A stretch of DNA of 64,000 nucleotides from JAAYJT01 sp037446395 (lineage in GTDB: Bacteria; Bacteroidota; Bacteroidia; Bacteroidales; JAAYJT01). A model generated the notes under the pieces. That model did not search any database, was not told the origin of the DNA, and was given only the letters and a program-made list of their open reading frames with translations. Positions within the stretch are counted from its first letter, which is position 1, and each line of letters opens with the position of its first letter. Location of the stretch: positions 1 to 64,000 of the forward strand of contig JBBIIP010000007.1 of NCBI GenBank assembly GCA_037446395.1, in the 5' to 3' direction. Position numbers and translations under genes: made by a program. Positions 45,809 through 54,123 of this stretch are shown here, in pieces.

Positions 45809-46288
45809 ATGGATTTCTTTTTAATTACTTTGGGGGTTATTCTTGTGCTTGCAGGGCTGGTTGGATGCATAATTCCGATGCTGCCCGGTCCACCGCTTGC
45901 TTTTGTGGCGCTTATATTGCTGCACTTCACATCCAAAGCCCCCTTCGACACTAAATTCCTGTTATTATGGGCTGGAGTAACGACTGTAGTTTCTATACTC
46001 GACTATTGGTTGCCAGTTTATGGCACCAAAAAAACAGGCGGAACCGCGGCCGGTACCCGTGGGGCAATATTTGGGTTAGTGATCGGGTTGTTTTTCTTTC
46101 CGCCTTTCGGGTTGATTGTTGGGCCATTTGTTGGAGCGTTGAGTGGTGAAATGTTGAGTGGGCAAACCATCAACCTGGCATTACGCTCCGCGCTTGGATC
46201 GTTTCTTGGTTTTCTTGCAGGAACCCTGATGAAACTGGCTGTTACAATCCTGATGGGATATCATTTTTTAAATGGCTTAATTGGTTAA
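45809..46288 (+). CDS. DUF456 membrane protein
   Basis: About 159 aa from the ATG at 45809; the frame opens at 45776. Typical DUF456 features are an N-terminal span (FLITLGVILVLAGLVGCIIPMLPGPPLAF), a second span, a glycine-rich loop (YGTKKTGGTAAGTRGAIFGLVIG) and the PPFGLIVGPFVGALSGEML segment near the C-terminal spans. The function of the family is unknown; glycine-zipper-like motifs suggest helix packing. Confidence 0.85.
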   Translation: MDFFLITLGVILVLAGLVGCIIPMLPGPPLAFVALILLHFTSKAPFDTKFLLLWAGVTTVVSILDYWLPVYGTKKTGGTAAGTRGAIFGLVIGLFFFPPFGLIVGPFVGALSGEMLSGQTINLALRSALGSFLGFLAGTLMKLAVTILMGYHFLNGLIG

Positions 46289-46410
46289 CTATCAAGCTGA
46301 TAACTCACATTTTTGAAGAAAAGTCAAGCAAATCACCGGTTATAGCCTGCCTTGGGCAATGACAGACAGTAGGTGGTCTGCGTACTTACCTGAATTTCAT
46401 GTTGATAATA

Positions 46411-46758
46411 TCAATCTTCCCTTTGCAGGAGCAAAATGTTAATTTGTGGAACGATAAGGTATTTTTCATCGTTATAGATTATCTCGATCGCTCCTTTCTG
46501 AATATAAATAGCCAGATCACCTTCCATGGCTTGTAATGGAAGGTATTTGACTTTTTCGCCAGATTTTTTCCAAGGTTCTTCGGCTTCATCGGTTTGCAAT
46601 GGGATAGGATAACCTGGGCCTGTTTTAACTACATAACCGGTTTGAACTTCTTCTTTTTCGCTGTATCCGGGTGGCAGCAAAAGGCCTCCTTTGGTCTTGG
46701 CTGCTTCAGCACTTGGTTTTATGAGTACCCTGTCTCCAACCACTATGAGGTTTTCCAT
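46411..46758 (-). CDS. GroES/Cpn10-like co-chaperonin, stand-alone
   Basis: About 115 aa from ATG 46758 (frame open to 46788). The Cpn10 start is clear (LIVVGDRVLIKPSAEAAKTKGGLLLPPGY), then GYVVKTGPGYPIP and a C-terminal barrel strand (YLIVPQINILLLQRED). The mobile-loop region is present. It is longer than E. coli GroES (97 aa), with an insert around EAEEPWKKSGEKVKYLPLQ. No groEL is adjacent, so it is probably a paralogue of the main groES. Confidence 0.82.
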   Translation of the reverse strand: MENLIVVGDRVLIKPSAEAAKTKGGLLLPPGYSEKEEVQTGYVVKTGPGYPIPLQTDEAEEPWKKSGEKVKYLPLQAMEGDLAIYIQKGAIEIIYNDEKYLIVPQINILLLQRED

Positions 46759-46874
46759 GGTGCGATTCTTGCCAGCATTCATGCGCAAATCATATTTAGT
46801 CGTTGTGTAATGTAGTCAGAACAAAAATACTAAAACATTGTTTTCAATGGCATGCTATCGGCTACAACTACAGA

Positions 46875-46902
46875 TTGTTTCTGACAGGAATACCTATCTT
46901 TG
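46875..46902 (+). promoter_or_regulatory. Candidate promoter for the small membrane protein-mutL unit
   Basis: TTG at 46875-46877 and a perfect -7 box TATCTTTG at 46895-46902, spaced 17 nt (slightly short). Transcription would begin within or beside the hairpin listed next. Confidence 0.4.
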
Positions 46903-46923
46903 CATCCCGGCAACACGGGATGC
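46902..46923 (+). promoter_or_regulatory. 5' leader hairpin
   Basis: GCATCCCG (46902-46909) and CGGGATGC (46916-46923) form a perfect 8-bp stem with a 6-nt loop directly after the -7 box and 16 nt before the ATG at 46940. There is no U-tract, so it is not a terminator; it could stabilise the 5' end of the mRNA. Confidence 0.5.
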
Positions 46924-46939
46924 CAAAAATTAAGACCTC

Positions 46940-47218
46940 ATGAAAATTACTTTTTTTAAGACACAAAAGCCTAAAATTTTCAAGTATCGCCCATTGTACT
47001 ACAACGAACAAAAGGAAGAGCTTGATAAGATTAAGAAAGCTGTGCAAGATGAATCAGATGCGACTTCTGCAGATCGGGTACGCGTGCAGTTGCAACGGTC
47101 GTGGAGCAATCGGAGCGATCGGCGCAGAAATTCAAAGGTTTCCACATTAAAGCTTTTGATCTACCTTGTTGCTTTAATTTTGGCAATCTATTTCATGTTT
47201 TTTGGAAAGATTTTCTAA
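46940..47218 (+). CDS. Small conserved protein with C-terminal membrane span
   Basis: A 92-aa protein. The N-terminal part is basic (FFKTQKPKIFKYRPLYYNEQKEELDKIKKAV), then a charged Arg-rich stretch (QLQRSWSNRSDRRRNSK), and finally one membrane span (LLIYLVALILAIYFMFF). I recognise it as a type often found ahead of mutL in Bacteroidota but cannot name it. It is 17 bp before the mutL start. Confidence 0.7.
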   Translation: MKITFFKTQKPKIFKYRPLYYNEQKEELDKIKKAVQDESDATSADRVRVQLQRSWSNRSDRRRNSKVSTLKLLIYLVALILAIYFMFFGKIF

Positions 47219-47235
47219 ACCTTATTTCTGATTCG

Positions 47236-49053
47236 ATGCCCGATCTCATTAAACTTCTGCCCGACTCTGTAGCCAACCAGATTGCTGCCGGAGAGGTTAT
47301 CCAAAGACCTGCATCGGCCGTGAAGGAACTACTCGAAAATGCCATTGACTCCGGGGCATCAGATATTAAACTGATCATTAAAGATAGCGGGCGAACGCTC
47401 ATCCAGGTAATTGACAATGGTTGCGGAATGTCGGTTACAGATGCCAGAATGTGTTTTGAACGCCATGCAACTTCAAAAATCAAGGACGCACAAGATCTTT
47501 TTGCCATTCACACGCTTGGCTTTCGTGGAGAAGCACTCGCAAGTATTGCTGCAATTGCACAAATACAGATGAAAACCCGACGACACGCGGATGAACTTGG
47601 CACTTTAATCGAAATTGATGGATCGGTATTAAAGAACCAGGCACCCATCCCCTGCCCTGCCGGAACCTCCGTAGCAGTAAAAAATCTCTTTTTTAATGTT
47701 CCTGCCCGACGAAATTTTTTAAAATCAAATAATGCTGAATTTCGGCATATTATTGAGGAGTTTCAGCGGGTGGCACTTGTTTATCCTAAGATTGCATTTT
47801 CATTTATTTCAAACGATAAACCTTTGTTTGGGCTTCAGCCAGGCGGCATGAAACAACGGATCATTGCCCTGATGGGAAGTCATTTTAACAACCGGTTATT
47901 GCCTGTTGAGGAAGAAACGCAAATCGTTTCGATTGGGGGATATATCGGAAAACCTGAATTTGCCAGAAAGACCCGGGGAGAGCAATTTTATTTTGTGAAT
48001 AACCGCTTCATCCGCAATCCTTACCTCCACCATGCAGTCGAATCAGCCTACCGTGAAATCATCCCCGAAGGTTCATTTCCTGTTTATTTTTTATACCTCA
48101 AGGCTGATCCATCAACGATTGACATCAACATTCACCCTACAAAAACGGAAGTTAGTTTTCAGCACAATCAACTGATTTACGCCACGGTCAAGGCTGCTGT
48201 GAAGAAATCTCTCGGAAAGTTTAGCCTTGCCCCCGAAATTGATTTCGAGTCAGAAAGTAGCATCAATATATCCACCATGCCTGTGGGATATGTGCCCAAG
48301 GAACCTGATATAAGGCTTAATCCCGATTACGACCCTTTCGCATCTGGGCCGTTCCAGGCACGCTCATCAACCTCAAAACCCGTTGATCCCAACTGGCGAA
48401 CACTGTTTGAAAGCCAAAACGATTCAATCAGCGATCAGAATTTAACCAATAATATCCCTATAAAAGCAACAGAAGATGAAAAGGACCTGGAAGCCGGACT
48501 TTTTCAGGTCAACGGAAAATATATTATCGCTAAAGTAAAATCGGGGTTGATGGTGATAAATCAATACAGCGCACACCAACGGATCATTTACGACCTGATG
48601 ATGGAAAGGTTATCGAAAATCCATCCGGGTTCTCAAACAAGTCTTTTCCCACATACGCTAAGTTTAACTCCCGGCGATGCGGATATTCTCAGAGAATTAG
48701 GCGGGTTAATGAAAAAACTTGGCTTCGGAATTGAGGCAATGGGAGTGAACACCTTTGTTGTGAATGGAATTCCTGCGGATATGGAAGAATCTGACCCTGC
48801 CGAGCTTATTGAAAATATTCTCGAAAATTTTAAGCAAAACCAAGCCGATGTGAAAATAGATAAGAATATTTGCCTTGCTCTTTCAGTAGCCAGGCAAATG
48901 GCTGTGAAACCAGATAGGCTTTTACAAAACCGCGAGATGATAAACATTATAAATGAACTGTTTGCCTGCAAAACTCCGGAAATTGCCCCTGATGGAAGCC
49001 CAACCCTCAGAATTATCACCATAGAAGAATTAAACAGTAGATTTCATAAATAA
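47236..49053 (+). CDS. mutL: DNA mismatch repair protein MutL
   Basis: MutL links mismatch recognition by MutS to strand incision. The ATG at 47236 gives the standard start (IKLLPDSVANQIAAGEVIQRPASAVKELLENAIDSG); the 45 codons before it in frame are not conserved. GHKL ATPase motifs are DNGCGMS, GFRGEALASIAAIA and CPAGTSVAVKNLFFNVPARRNFLK. The C-terminal dimerisation domain starts near residue 410. I do not see the DQHAxxER-type endonuclease motif; the matching place reads NQYSAHQRI, so its endonuclease activity is uncertain. Confidence 0.95.
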   Translation: MPDLIKLLPDSVANQIAAGEVIQRPASAVKELLENAIDSGASDIKLIIKDSGRTLIQVIDNGCGMSVTDARMCFERHATSKIKDAQDLFAIHTLGFRGEALASIAAIAQIQMKTRRHADELGTLIEIDGSVLKNQAPIPCPAGTSVAVKNLFFNVPARRNFLKSNNAEFRHIIEEFQRVALVYPKIAFSFISNDKPLFGLQPGGMKQRIIALMGSHFNNRLLPVEEETQIVSIGGYIGKPEFARKTRGEQFYFVNNRFIRNPYLHHAVESAYREIIPEGSFPVYFLYLKADPSTIDINIHPTKTEVSFQHNQLIYATVKAAVKKSLGKFSLAPEIDFESESSINISTMPVGYVPKEPDIRLNPDYDPFASGPFQARSSTSKPVDPNWRTLFESQNDSISDQNLTNNIPIKATEDEKDLEAGLFQVNGKYIIAKVKSGLMVINQYSAHQRIIYDLMMERLSKIHPGSQTSLFPHTLSLTPGDADILRELGGLMKKLGFGIEAMGVNTFVVNGIPADMEESDPAELIENILENFKQNQADVKIDKNICLALSVARQMAVKPDRLLQNREMINIINELFACKTPEIAPDGSPTLRIITIEELNSRFHK

Positions 49054-49069
49054 CCGACTGAATATTGCA

Positions 49070-49930
49070 ATGAGCGAAAATTATTACCGACCGATGGGGT
49101 TTAAGGTGCTACCACCTGTTGTTAAAAATCTGCTGATTTTGAATGGGTTGGCTTTCCTTGCCACGCTGGCTTTTCAGTCTGCTTTTAAAATTGACCTGAT
49201 TGATCGTTTTGGACTCCATTATTTTGCTGCTGACAAGTTCAATCCGATACAGTTTATTACTTACATGTTTCTGCATTCCGGATTCACTCACATCCTCTTC
49301 AATATGTTTGCATTGTGGATGTTCGGTTATACGCTTGAAAACATTTGGGGACCCAAGCGATTTCTTATCTACTATTTTGTAACCGGGATCGGGGCTGCCA
49401 TCGTTCACTATATCACCATATACTTGAGCCTGCAACCAACACTCACGCTTCTAGATGGTTTTCTTTTGGAACCTGGCTCTCGCACACTCGAACTATTGAT
49501 TCATGGGCACAGGTTTCAAATCAGCGAATACTCTGGCGAGATTTATGCTGCCTTCAGGAATTTTCAGTCAGCTTACAATGTTTTGCAGGGCGATCCGGGC
49601 AATTATGCAGCACTCCAAGGAGCCATCGAATTTGTGAGTGAATACAAATCATATTTTCTGAATATGCCAAATGTTGTAGGAGCATCAGGTGCGGTATTCG
49701 GCATTTTACTCGCCTTTGGCATGATTTTTCCCAATGCGATCATTTATCTTTACTTCGCGATTCCGGTTAAAGCAAAATGGTTTGTTATCATATATGGTGC
49801 CATTGAACTCTACTTGGGTGTTTCAGGTTCAGGAGGAAATGTCGCCCATTTTGCACACCTTGGGGGGATGATTTTTGGATATTTCCTGATTATTTATTGG
49901 CGACGTGCCGATCGCCCAAAGTTTTTCTGA
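49070..49930 (+). CDS. Rhomboid intramembrane serine protease 1
   Basis: A 286-aa rhomboid. The L1/TM2 motif is HSGFTHILFNMFALWMFG, the nucleophile is in GASGAVFGILLAFG, and the catalytic His is in VAHFAHLGGMIFGYF. Between TM3 and the Ser-bearing span there is an insert of about 75 residues (LSLQPTLTLLDGF to YFLNMPNVV), longer than in GlpG. It begins 16 bp after mutL and ends 2 bp before the second rhomboid gene. Confidence 0.92.
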   Translation: MSENYYRPMGFKVLPPVVKNLLILNGLAFLATLAFQSAFKIDLIDRFGLHYFAADKFNPIQFITYMFLHSGFTHILFNMFALWMFGYTLENIWGPKRFLIYYFVTGIGAAIVHYITIYLSLQPTLTLLDGFLLEPGSRTLELLIHGHRFQISEYSGEIYAAFRNFQSAYNVLQGDPGNYAALQGAIEFVSEYKSYFLNMPNVVGASGAVFGILLAFGMIFPNAIIYLYFAIPVKAKWFVIIYGAIELYLGVSGSGGNVAHFAHLGGMIFGYFLIIYWRRADRPKFF

Positions 49931-49932
49931 AA

Positions 49933-50865
49933 ATGTATACACATGCTTCTCCGCTTGACAATATCAGGGCATTTTTCAAGCAACCTGGTGCACTGCCAAA
50001 GCTGATATTGGCCAATGTCCTGATTTGGGTAGTGATTAAATTTGTTGGTGTGGCGGCCTACCTGTTTTCCACACCCGACAATAACGCTCACGCTCTATTC
50101 AATGCATGGGTGATCAGATGGTTTGCTGTGCCAGCCAACCTTGAAACACTGGCTTCCAAGCCATTTACTCTGTTTACGTATATGTTTTTGCATTTCGATT
50201 TTTTGCATATCCTATTCAATATGCTATGGCTATTTTGGTTTGGACAGATTTTTCTGCAATATCTAAATAAGCGCCAGTTATTGTTTACATATTTCACTGG
50301 TGGCATTGCAGGTGCGATATTATATATTCTGTCTTACAATATATTCCCGGTTTTTCAGGGATCAATCTCGGATTCAGTAGCACTGGGTGCTTCCGCTTCG
50401 GTGCTTGCCATTGTTGTTGCAATTTCATTTTATGTACCTAACTATACGATTTATCTGCTACTTCTGGGCCCGGTGAAGATTAAATACATTGCCATGCTCT
50501 CTCTAGTCGTTGATTTTTTTATGATTAAGTCGGATAATGCGGGCGGGCATATTGCCCACCTTGGCGGAGCAATGTGGGGCTTCTTATTCATTTATATTTT
50601 TAAGTTTGGAGGATACGACCCATCAATCATCTTTAGAAATATTTCCATTAAACGGATTGCCAGAATGTTTGAATCGCGCAAAAAAAGAAGATTCAAGAAA
50701 ATTTATACTTCCGGTAGACCTCTTACGGATGAGGAATACAACTACCAACGTGCCGACAAACAACGGATGATTGATGAAATACTCGACAAGATCAAGCGTT
50801 CGGGCTATGAAAGCTTGACGCGAGCAGAAAAGGATTTTTTATTTAAAACCAGCAACAATCGTTAG
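49933..50865 (+). CDS. Rhomboid intramembrane serine protease 2 with basic C-terminal tail
   Basis: A paralogous rhomboid of about 310 aa from ATG 49933. TM2 motif: FDFLHILFNMLWLFWFG. The nucleophile motif is GASASVLA, so the Gly after the catalytic Ser is replaced by Ala. The catalytic His is in GGHIAHLGGAMWGF. A cytosolic C-terminal tail of about 85 residues (SRKKRRFKKIYTSGRPLTDEEYN, with RAEKDFLFK near the end) is absent from copy 1. It is very likely co-transcribed with copy 1 and the EEP-family gene. Confidence 0.9.
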   Translation: MYTHASPLDNIRAFFKQPGALPKLILANVLIWVVIKFVGVAAYLFSTPDNNAHALFNAWVIRWFAVPANLETLASKPFTLFTYMFLHFDFLHILFNMLWLFWFGQIFLQYLNKRQLLFTYFTGGIAGAILYILSYNIFPVFQGSISDSVALGASASVLAIVVAISFYVPNYTIYLLLLGPVKIKYIAMLSLVVDFFMIKSDNAGGHIAHLGGAMWGFLFIYIFKFGGYDPSIIFRNISIKRIARMFESRKKRRFKKIYTSGRPLTDEEYNYQRADKQRMIDEILDKIKRSGYESLTRAEKDFLFKTSNNR

Positions 50866-50923
50866 TTTATATCTCCCTGCAAGCATAGGTTGCAGGCGGG
50901 AATAGACCTTAAAGATAAGGCTC

Positions 50924-52036
50924 ATGGCGAAAAAGAAAAATAGCAGTCAATTTCTTATCCGAACCATGATGGTGTTGAATACAATCTCTGTAGTTGGATT
51001 GTTTATAAGCTATCTTTCTTCCTATATCTCCCCTGAGCAGCTATGGCCCATTGCTTACTTTGGACTTGCATATCCGGTATTGCTGATCATAAACGTTCTT
51101 TTTGTGGTATACTGGGTCATCAGGCAACGGTGGTTTGTGTTGATATCATTGCTTGCCATCGCTGTTGGATGGAAATATGTTAATTCTCATGTAAGGCTAT
51201 ACAACTTAAAAGATGTTGATCTGCACAAAAGACACCTGAAGGTTATGTCGTTTAATGCAATGTTTTTTGACCAATATATGCAGGTTCAACGCGATAACCT
51301 TGCTACCATCCGCGAGATTTTTCAAATGATCGAATCGGAATCTCCGGATATATTATGCATTCAGGAATTTTTTACCGATGATTCTCCAGATTTTCAGATT
51401 GAAGATGCCATAGTTTCTAGGCTGAAATACCAGCACTCACACATAAACTATCTGCTCGTAAAAAGAAATGGCAAATCATATGGAACCGCCATCTTTAGCC
51501 GACTTCCTATGATCCGGCGAGATATCATTTCTTTCGGAAACAGTCCCTATTATTCTGGCATCATGTGCGATGTGGTTCATGATACAGATACTATCAGGGT
51601 TTTCAACATTCACTTCGAATCGTTGCGCTTGAGCAACGAAGACCGGATTTTTATAAATGAGCTTTCAACTCAAGACAATACGCTGGTGTACCAGACTTCA
51701 CGAAAAATTTTACAGAAACTGAAGCTATCTTACACTAAAAGGGCATTGCAGGCCCGCCAAATCAAAGAGGCTGTCAGAGTATCTCCCTATCCGGTAATTC
51801 TTTGTGCTGATATGAATGACACGCCTGCCTCCTATGCATACAACCAGCTAACATCAGGTTTAAAGGATGCTTTTTCTGAGAGCGGATTCGGAATCGGTAA
51901 AAGCTACAGGTCATTTTATCTTCCTTTCCGTATAGATTACATTTTTTATTCTCCCCAATTCGAGAGCCGTGATTATAGAACCGTTCAAAAAAAACTTTCC
52001 GATCATTATCCCATTGTAACGTGGCTTCAATATTAA
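50924..52036 (+). CDS. Membrane-anchored endonuclease/exonuclease/phosphatase family protein
   Basis: A 370-aa protein with two to three N-terminal membrane spans (about 15-95), then an EEP domain. Motifs: LKVMSFNAMFF (first Asn), DILCIQEFF (metal Glu), FNIHFES, CADMNDTPAS (Asp-x-Asn) and SDHYPIV (catalytic Asp-His). The fold covers DNases, sphingomyelinases and phosphoinositide phosphatases; with membrane anchoring, an extracytoplasmic phosphodiesterase is plausible but unproven. It is 58 bp downstream of rhomboid 2. Confidence 0.88.
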   Translation: MAKKKNSSQFLIRTMMVLNTISVVGLFISYLSSYISPEQLWPIAYFGLAYPVLLIINVLFVVYWVIRQRWFVLISLLAIAVGWKYVNSHVRLYNLKDVDLHKRHLKVMSFNAMFFDQYMQVQRDNLATIREIFQMIESESPDILCIQEFFTDDSPDFQIEDAIVSRLKYQHSHINYLLVKRNGKSYGTAIFSRLPMIRRDIISFGNSPYYSGIMCDVVHDTDTIRVFNIHFESLRLSNEDRIFINELSTQDNTLVYQTSRKILQKLKLSYTKRALQARQIKEAVRVSPYPVILCADMNDTPASYAYNQLTSGLKDAFSESGFGIGKSYRSFYLPFRIDYIFYSPQFESRDYRTVQKKLSDHYPIVTWLQY

Positions 52037-52067
52037 CCCTGCAAATCCACACTCTTTTCTAATCAAC

Positions 52068-54095
52068 ATGGATTATAAGCTAATTTCGGATTTCACCCCA
52101 ACAGGCGATCAGCCAGAAGCGATACGTCAGCTGGTTGAAGGCATAGGCAGGGGCGATCCGGCCCAGGTTTTGCTGGGTGTCACCGGCTCTGGAAAAACCT
52201 TCACAATGGCCAATGTAATTCAGCAAGTTAGCAAGCCGGCATTGGTGCTAAGTCATAATAAAACCCTTGCGGCTCAACTCTATGGCGAATTCAAGCAATT
52301 CTTTCCTGAAAACGCAGTTGAATACTTTGTCTCCTATTACGATTATTACCAACCAGAGGCTTTCATTCCCTCTACAAATACATACATCGAAAAAGATCTT
52401 TCAATAAACGATGAAATTGAAAAACTGCGTTTGAGTACCACCTCCTCCTTGCTAAGTGGGCGCAGAGATATCATCGTGGTTAGCTCAGTGTCTTGTTTGT
52501 ATGGCATTGGAAACCCTGATGATTTTTATAACAATGTATTGAACTTATCCACAGGCGATGTGATAGATCGCAATATATTGTTGCACAAGCTAGTAAACAG
52601 CCTCTATAGCCGTGCCGGCAGTGATTTCTTACGTGGGCAATTCAGGGTGAAAGGCGATACGGTGGATATCTTCCCGGCCTATGCAGATCATGCTTATCGA
52701 ATTTTTTTCTATGGCGACGAGGTAGAATCTATTGAATTGTTTAACCCGGAACATGGGTTCAAGATCGAAACAGTTGGGAGTATCACCCTATTTCCTGCAA
52801 ATATTTTTGTGACCTCCCAGGAAAAAATGAAGCAAGCCTTTTTAGAAATACATCGGGACTTGCGAAAACAGGTTGACTATCTTCTTGAAAACGGAAAATC
52901 GTTGGAGGCAAAGCGGCTCGATGACAGGGTTGGCTACGACCTGGAAATGATGCGTGAACTCGGCTATTGTTCGGGTATCGAAAATTATAGCAGGTACTTT
53001 GATGGGCGAAAACCGGGCACGAGGCCTTTTTGCTTGCTTGATTATTTTCCTGATGATTTTCTTACCATTATTGACGAAAGCCATGTAACGCTACCACAAA
53101 TAAGGGCCATGTATGGAGGCGATCGAAGTCGTAAACAAGTACTTGTGGAATATGGGTTCCGGTTGCCATCGGCCATGGATAACCGCCCACTTACTTTCGA
53201 TGAGTTCGAGCGGATTACCAATCAAACCATCTATGTGAGCGCTACCCCTGCCGACTATGAACTCCAAAAAAGCGAAGGGGTAGTAGTGGAGCAGCTTATT
53301 CGCCCAACGGGCTTACTCGATCCACAAATCGAGGTGAAGCCAAGCCTCAATCAAATAGACGACCTGCTCGAAGAAATACGTTTGAGGATAGAGAACAACG
53401 AGCGAATTTTGGTCACCACACTGACAAAACGCATGGCCGAAGAATTATCAAAGTATCTCTCGCGGGTGGCTATTAAATGTATGTATATTCATAGCGATGT
53501 TGACACCCTGGAACGGGTTGAAATTCTTCGTAACCTGCGCTTAGGAATCATTGATGTTTTGGTCGGTGTGAACCTTTTGCGCGAAGGGTTGGATTTGCCG
53601 GAGGTATCGCTGGTGGCCATACTTGATGCCGACAAGGAAGGTTTTTTGCGATCTGAAAGGTCGCTCACACAAACCGCTGGCCGTGCTGCCCGCAATCTTA
53701 ACAGCAAGGTCATCATGTATGCCGATAAAATAACAGACTCAATGCAGCGCACAATTAACGAAACCCTTAGACGCAGGGAAAAGCAATTGCGCTACAATGC
53801 AGCAAATAACATTACCCCGATACAGATTGTTAAAAACGTTGAAGCCATCATGGGGCAAACTGCTGTTGCAGGGGCAAGGAGTAAGCCTGCTTTCTATGCA
53901 GAAAATTCTGAGATACAGGTGGCTGCCGATCCTGTTGTTCATTATATGAACCCAGATCAGCTACAAAAGGTTATTGGCCAATTGCGAAAAAAAATGGAAC
54001 TGGCCGTTAAAGCACTGGATTTTATTGAAGCTGCCCGCCTCCGGGACGAAATGTTCGGCTACCAGCGCCTGCTTGATGAGCGTAAGCGCCAATAG
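52068..54095 (+). CDS. uvrB: Excinuclease ABC subunit B
   Basis: UvrB is the damage-verifying helicase-like subunit of nucleotide excision repair. Walker A is G37 to T44 (GVTGSGKT). The beta-hairpin is YYDYYQPEAFIPSTNTYIEKD. Helicase motifs include LTIIDESHVT, YVSATP, DVLVGVNLLREGLDLPEV and QTAGRAARN. The C-terminal UVR domain (about 635-670, LRKKMELAVKALDFIEAARLRDE) binds UvrC. The length is normal. It is 31 bp after the EEP gene and convergent with the FKBP gene. Confidence 0.97.
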   Translation: MDYKLISDFTPTGDQPEAIRQLVEGIGRGDPAQVLLGVTGSGKTFTMANVIQQVSKPALVLSHNKTLAAQLYGEFKQFFPENAVEYFVSYYDYYQPEAFIPSTNTYIEKDLSINDEIEKLRLSTTSSLLSGRRDIIVVSSVSCLYGIGNPDDFYNNVLNLSTGDVIDRNILLHKLVNSLYSRAGSDFLRGQFRVKGDTVDIFPAYADHAYRIFFYGDEVESIELFNPEHGFKIETVGSITLFPANIFVTSQEKMKQAFLEIHRDLRKQVDYLLENGKSLEAKRLDDRVGYDLEMMRELGYCSGIENYSRYFDGRKPGTRPFCLLDYFPDDFLTIIDESHVTLPQIRAMYGGDRSRKQVLVEYGFRLPSAMDNRPLTFDEFERITNQTIYVSATPADYELQKSEGVVVEQLIRPTGLLDPQIEVKPSLNQIDDLLEEIRLRIENNERILVTTLTKRMAEELSKYLSRVAIKCMYIHSDVDTLERVEILRNLRLGIIDVLVGVNLLREGLDLPEVSLVAILDADKEGFLRSERSLTQTAGRAARNLNSKVIMYADKITDSMQRTINETLRRREKQLRYNAANNITPIQIVKNVEAIMGQTAVAGARSKPAFYAENSEIQVAADPVVHYMNPDQLQKVIGQLRKKMELAVKALDFIEAARLRDEMFGYQRLLDERKRQ

Positions 54096-54123
54096 CCAAA
54101 CTTTACAAGAACCTAAGAAAATA

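Noticed and set aside
47101..47235. N-terminal extension of MutL by 45 codons
   Set aside because: The extension overlaps the end of the upstream small gene in another frame, and the MutL family begins at the Met at 47236.
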